From a virus, in IMG/VR virus record IMGVR_UViG_3300042549_001849, positions 1-25,401 of that record: a stretch of DNA of 25,401 nucleotides, one strand, 5' to 3'. Shown here one piece after another: positions 23,221 to 25,401 of the stretch; position 1 is the stretch's first letter; every line of letters starts with the position of its first letter. The position numbers and the translations under genes were made by a program. The notes below the pieces were generated by a model. It was not told the origin of the DNA. It made no database searches and saw nothing but the letters and a program-made list of their open reading frames with translations.

Positions 23221-23410
23221 TTCTGGTTCTGAATAACTTGCGTTGGATTAGGTTCTTATCCAGCAGACGCTTCAGAAGTTTGTCGGTTGTGACTTGGGAC
23301 TTCTTAAACAAGGCACAGACCTGCTGACGGGTGAGCCAGCCCTTGGGGATAACATCTAGGTCACCCTGCTGGGACAGCATCTGGAGTTCCTTGAACTTCT
23401 TACTGTTCAT
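23126..23410 (-). CDS. Small winged-helix/HTH-like protein
   Basis: A 94-residue basic protein taken from ATG 23410, which overlaps the upstream gene by 11 bases; a longer in-frame version would begin deep inside that gene. Residues 24-60 ('GWLTRQQVCALFKKSQVTTD' onward) look like a helix-turn-helix, and residues 58-76 ('KLFRTRIRSGVRPVPYF') like a basic beta wing. It may be a phage DNA-binding regulator. The last 95 bases of its coding sequence lie opposite the 3' end of the lipoprotein gene. Confidence 0.6.
   Translation of the reverse strand: MNSKKFKELQMLSQQGDLDVIPKGWLTRQQVCALFKKSQVTTDKLLKRLLDKNLIQRKLFRTRIRSGVRPVPYFFLKVASGLPSKVSLRPPRQR
23211..23226. repeat. Short inverted repeat at the convergent gene junction
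   Basis: CCAGA and TCTGG are perfect inverted repeats around a 6-base loop that contains the plus-strand stop codon. A smaller GGGT-CGA-ACCC hairpin lies just before it (23201-23211). Neither has a T-run, so intrinsic termination is doubtful. Position between opposing operons is the only reason to note it. Confidence 0.25.
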
Positions 23411-23693
23411 CGTCTTCCCAGATAGAAGGAGGAACGAAGTCAACGAACAGCGGAGTACGCTTGCCGACATAGGTATCAGCGATATTAAACTGAACATACT
23501 CCTCAGCCGTCTCGATGTCCATCATGTCTTTCTTCATTAGTTCGTCTACGATTAAGTTCGTAGAGTACACGCATACGATTTCACCTTGCGAGCGAGCCAG
23601 CCCTACAAAGGCATAAGAAAGCCCGTCAGCGATTAGGATATCCTCGTCAACTAGGACTAGGAATTCCTTAAGTTGTTTGTCTGTTCTTGCCAT
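23400..23693 (-). CDS. Conserved phage protein of unknown function
   Basis: A 97-residue acidic protein. The pattern 'DILIADGLSYAFVGLAR' (residues 18-34), then 'VYS', 'IVDELMKKD', 'TAEEYVQFNI' and 'YVGKRTPLFV' recalls a small conserved protein found in the early regions of many tailed phages, whose function is not known. The start is ATG 23693, whose A is shared with the upstream TAA stop (TAATG). Translational coupling with the metallophosphoesterase is likely. Confidence 0.68.
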   Translation of the reverse strand: MARTDKQLKEFLVLVDEDILIADGLSYAFVGLARSQGEIVCVYSTNLIVDELMKKDMMDIETAEEYVQFNIADTYVGKRTPLFVDFVPPSIWEDDEQ

Positions 23694-24436
23694 TAGATGT
23701 CGGTGTGAGAGTAAACCCACTTCTTGCCTACCTTGTGGGCTTGCCAAATCTTCCAGTTGTTACCTTCGACATAGCCATAGAGCCAGCCCGTAGCCCACTT
23801 GCTGGTAGCAAAGCGATTCTGTGCATATGACATTTCATCTTTGAGGCAGAGGCAACCTCCCGTGAAGCCTACGCAACCGCCCCAGCGTTGAGCCGTGACC
23901 ATCTGCATAGAGTGAATGTGACCAATGATGACAGCACCGCCTCTGTCAGCATAATGGATAGCGTGTTCCTCGACAGCGTTCTTTCCGCACTTGTAGCCGT
24001 GACAGGCACGGACTTTGCCTAGGGTGTACACGCCTTTGTCAGCGTGATAGGGAATAATCTTCTTGCACCCGTTGGCTCGGAGTACAGTCTTGATGTCGTC
24101 CAGCGTTTCTTGAATCAGTTCCTGCTTGCGACCTGTGTTGTTCTCCACGCCTTCGTACAATCTGTATTCGTGGTTGCCCATCATAAATACAGTAGGTTTA
24201 TAGTTCTCTACAAACCAGTTTCCCCAATGGATGTCATCCTTCAAAGACTGATTCTTTTCTTCAGCGTCAGCGGACTTGCGGTACGGACGGATGTCGTAGC
24301 AGTCCCCTCCGTGGATACGCACATCTGGTTTAAAGTCTTTGCAAAAAGCAAACAGGGCTTCAGCCGCCTTCTTGTCTACCTTATCTCCGTGGTTGTCGGA
24401 GGCATATACGAACTTGATTCGTTTAGGTTTGCTCAT
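23693..24436 (-). CDS. Calcineurin-like metallophosphoesterase
   Basis: A 247-residue protein with all the signature motifs in order: Asp-x-His (D14, H16), Gly-Asp (44-45, 'HGGDCYD'), Gly-Asn-His-Glu (87-90), an isolated metal-ligand His (H146, 'ACHGYKC') and Gly-His-x-His (172-175, 'IGHIHSM'). These residues bind two metal ions and hydrolyse phosphoester bonds. Phage members act on nucleic acids or nucleotides, but the substrate is not readable here. Start ATG 24436 is chosen because the 'MSKPKRIKF' N terminus leads directly into the first strand; it overlaps the upstream gene by 14 bases. Confidence 0.85.
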   Translation of the reverse strand: MSKPKRIKFVYASDNHGDKVDKKAAEALFAFCKDFKPDVRIHGGDCYDIRPYRKSADAEEKNQSLKDDIHWGNWFVENYKPTVFMMGNHEYRLYEGVENNTGRKQELIQETLDDIKTVLRANGCKKIIPYHADKGVYTLGKVRACHGYKCGKNAVEEHAIHYADRGGAVIIGHIHSMQMVTAQRWGGCVGFTGGCLCLKDEMSYAQNRFATSKWATGWLYGYVEGNNWKIWQAHKVGKKWVYSHTDI

Positions 24437-24626
24437 TGGAAATATCGAAGGTGTCGTTACGCAAGACCTTGAACTGGTCGGTACGCATATGACGGATAAC
24501 CCCGTCTTTCTCAAATACAATAGCAAAGATATCGTTAGACCAAGTACCCCCGTCACGAACATACATCAGCCAGCCGTAGCCGATGTCGGTGCTGACTGGG
24601 ATAGGGTTTCTGAATTCGTGAATCAT
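24423..24626 (-). CDS. Small conserved-looking phage protein
   Basis: A 67-residue protein. I use ATG 24626, which overlaps the upstream TGA as ATGA; a start 21 bases upstream is also open. The sequence ('NPIPVSTDIGYGWLMYVRDG', later 'GVIRHMRTDQ' and 'RNDTFDI') resembles small beta-rich proteins common in T7-like marine and freshwater phages. No function is known to me. Confidence 0.6.
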   Translation of the reverse strand: MIHEFRNPIPVSTDIGYGWLMYVRDGGTWSNDIFAIVFEKDGVIRHMRTDQFKVLRNDTFDISNEQT

Positions 24627-24853
24627 TTGGTGCAGGTCTTGCCCCATTTAGGTTTGCCGTTAGTCAAGTCCTTCCAGTCATCGTGAGCCTTGATGAGTTC
24701 TTCGTGAGCCCCGCCATTGAGCATAACGACCATAGCCTCTTTGCTTAGGATAGCCCCCGCTTTGCGTAGAGCCTCGTTCTTGGAACACAACTCAGCGTAC
24801 CTGTCCCGCAGACGATTAAGACTGTTTTCTAAATCTTGCGTCTCCTCGCTCAC
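24623..24853 (-). CDS. Small coiled-coil protein (GTG start)
   Basis: A 76-residue protein beginning with a GTG codon that overlaps the upstream TGA (GTGA). GGGAGG at 24865-24860 on the minus strand, 6 bases before the GTG, is a strong Shine-Dalgarno sequence and fixes the start. The first half is a heptad-rich helix (residues 5-35), and the second half is mixed and ends in a Lys-rich tail. Function unknown. Confidence 0.6.
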   Translation of the reverse strand: MSEETQDLENSLNRLRDRYAELCSKNEALRKAGAILSKEAMVVMLNGGAHEELIKAHDDWKDLTNGKPKWGKTCTK

Positions 24854-25041
24854 GACTGGCCTCCCTTCGTAGCCTTACGCCATTCAATCACAGCAGGGTC
24901 AGTTTCCAAAGCATAGGGAGACTCACAAACAGCATCCCCCGCCTTGGTCAGCCGCTCGACCTCGGCCTTGAGGCGGGTGTTCTCGGCTTTGAGTTCACCG
25001 ATGCGGGTCATCATACTAGCCTCAAGAGATACCTTGCTCAC
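24850..25041 (-). CDS. Small coiled-coil protein (GTG start)
   Basis: A 63-residue protein with a leucine/Glu/Lys coiled coil ('ELKAENTRLKAEVERLTKAG', residues 16-35) and a short acidic tail. AAAGGAG at 25056-25050 on the minus strand stands 8 bases before the GTG. Both ends overlap neighbouring genes (GTGA junctions). It resembles the previous protein around the 'Leu-x-Lys-Ala-Gly' end of the helix. Role unknown; such small proteins are frequent in phage early operons. Confidence 0.6.
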   Translation of the reverse strand: MSKVSLEASMMTRIGELKAENTRLKAEVERLTKAGDAVCESPYALETDPAVIEWRKATKGGQS

Positions 25042-25244
25042 AGCCTGTTCTCCTTTCGCAGGTTCTCAAGGTCTTCAAGGCAACGCAACCATCTTGCGTG
25101 GTCGGTCTGAGCCTCGATACGCCAGTACAGGGCTTCGTGCTTGAGACGCTCGTTGTCTTTACGCAGAGTCTCCATGTCCTCAGCAAGCCCCTTCAGTTCA
25201 TCGTAGAACTTTTTGGTTTCGCTTGGCTCGTAGGGCTCGTTCAT
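25038..25244 (-). CDS. Small coiled-coil protein
   Basis: A 68-residue charged helical protein (heptads about residues 10-65, many Glu, Lys, Leu and Arg). I choose ATG 25244 because it gives the smaller overlap (47 bases) with the upstream gene; ATG 25274 would add 10 residues and a 77-base overlap. No ribosome-binding site decides between them. It is the third small coiled-coil protein in a row. Confidence 0.5.
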   Translation of the reverse strand: MNEPYEPSETKKFYDELKGLAEDMETLRKDNERLKHEALYWRIEAQTDHARWLRCLEDLENLRKENRL

Positions 25245-25401
25245 CGGTTGCGTATTTGTATTCCTTGTTGTCATAGTGATTAGACTTCTCAAGGGTTTTG
25301 ATAAAAGACTCTAGGTCTTTGTCGCTTAAACTCTGCATAGACTTGCGGTCAGAAGACTCGTACTCCGTGATTAGCGAAGGCAGGTTATGTTTAGCCTTCA
25401 T
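25198..25401 (-). CDS. Hypothetical small protein at the window edge
   Basis: A 67-residue basic, hydrophilic protein whose ATG is formed by the last three bases of the window. It may start further upstream, since the region beyond is not visible. It is rich in Lys, Ser, Glu and Asp with no recognised domain. Its 3' end overlaps the next gene by at least 47 bases, more than the other junctions in this operon. Confidence 0.45.
   Translation of the reverse strand: MKAKHNLPSLITEYESSDRKSMQSLSDKDLESFIKTLEKSNHYDNKEYKYATDERALRAKRNQKVLR

Noticed and set aside
23195-23225. tRNA-like T-arm sequence (GGGTTCGACCC on the minus strand), considered as a tRNA fragment or attachment site
   Set aside because: The T-stem cannot form five pairs around a 7-base loop, no anticodon or D arm is nearby, and the sequence is within two coding regions. 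No integrase is seen.
23411-23497. Longer N terminus of the winged-helix-like protein
   Set aside because: The extra residues overlap the upstream gene over 98 bases and look like shadow translation; ATG 23410 gives an 11-base overlap.
24437-24562. Longer N terminus of the metallophosphoesterase
   Set aside because: The added 42 residues have no family resemblance and lie fully inside the neighbouring gene; 'MSKPKRIKF' leads straight into the first conserved strand.
25210-25244. 'YEPSE' in a minus-strand coiled-coil protein, similar to the FQPxE motif
   Set aside because: A single copy, Gln replaced by Glu, near the N terminus of an unrelated small protein; coincidence.

Overview
The window is part of a double-stranded DNA tailed phage with a podovirus-type (short-tailed) virion. 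No host gene, rRNA, tRNA, IS element or CRISPR array was seen. Plus-strand gene order follows the T7 virion module: portal (5' end cut by the window edge), small protein, scaffold, major capsid protein, neck/tail proteins, fibre-like proteins, then three successive internal-virion-type proteins (positions of gp14, gp15, gp16), followed by a holin and a lipoprotein that could be a spanin. The capsid protein resembles the SU10/DUF5309 family rather than T7 gp10. The host cannot be named. A Gram-negative host is inferred from the lipobox protein and the ejection-type proteins.

Layout: 1-4728 head and neck genes; 4772-8285 tail, with two fibre-like genes flanking a probable beta-propeller tail protein and a 45-residue membrane microprotein; 8294-12015 a small protein and two helical internal virion proteins; 12020-21400 one uninterrupted gene for a 3126-residue protein, 37% of the window; 21397-23220 holin, an AT-rich orphan gene and the lipoprotein; 23126-25401 eight small overlapping minus-strand genes, including a metallophosphoesterase and a winged-helix-like protein, converging on the virion module with a 95-bp coding overlap.

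The outstanding object is the giant protein. Its first ~1245 residues look like a T7 gp16-type core: helical, with a glycine-zipper membrane segment and an HExxH metallopeptidase motif. The remaining 60% is a string of cargo-like modules. Nine copies of a short motif, [FY]-Q-P-x-E, occur only in this part and sit at module borders. Between them lie a polyvalent-protein-type ADP-ribosyltransferase, a second ART-like domain, two paralogous GNAT acetyltransferases, a duplicated ~50-residue end module and three unrecognised domains. This reads as a virion-carried polyprotein of effectors ejected with the DNA and perhaps cut at the repeated motif by its own protease. The family resemblance is to known phage 'polyvalent proteins'. 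The motif-delimited, protease-plus-cargo layout is the inference most worth testing.
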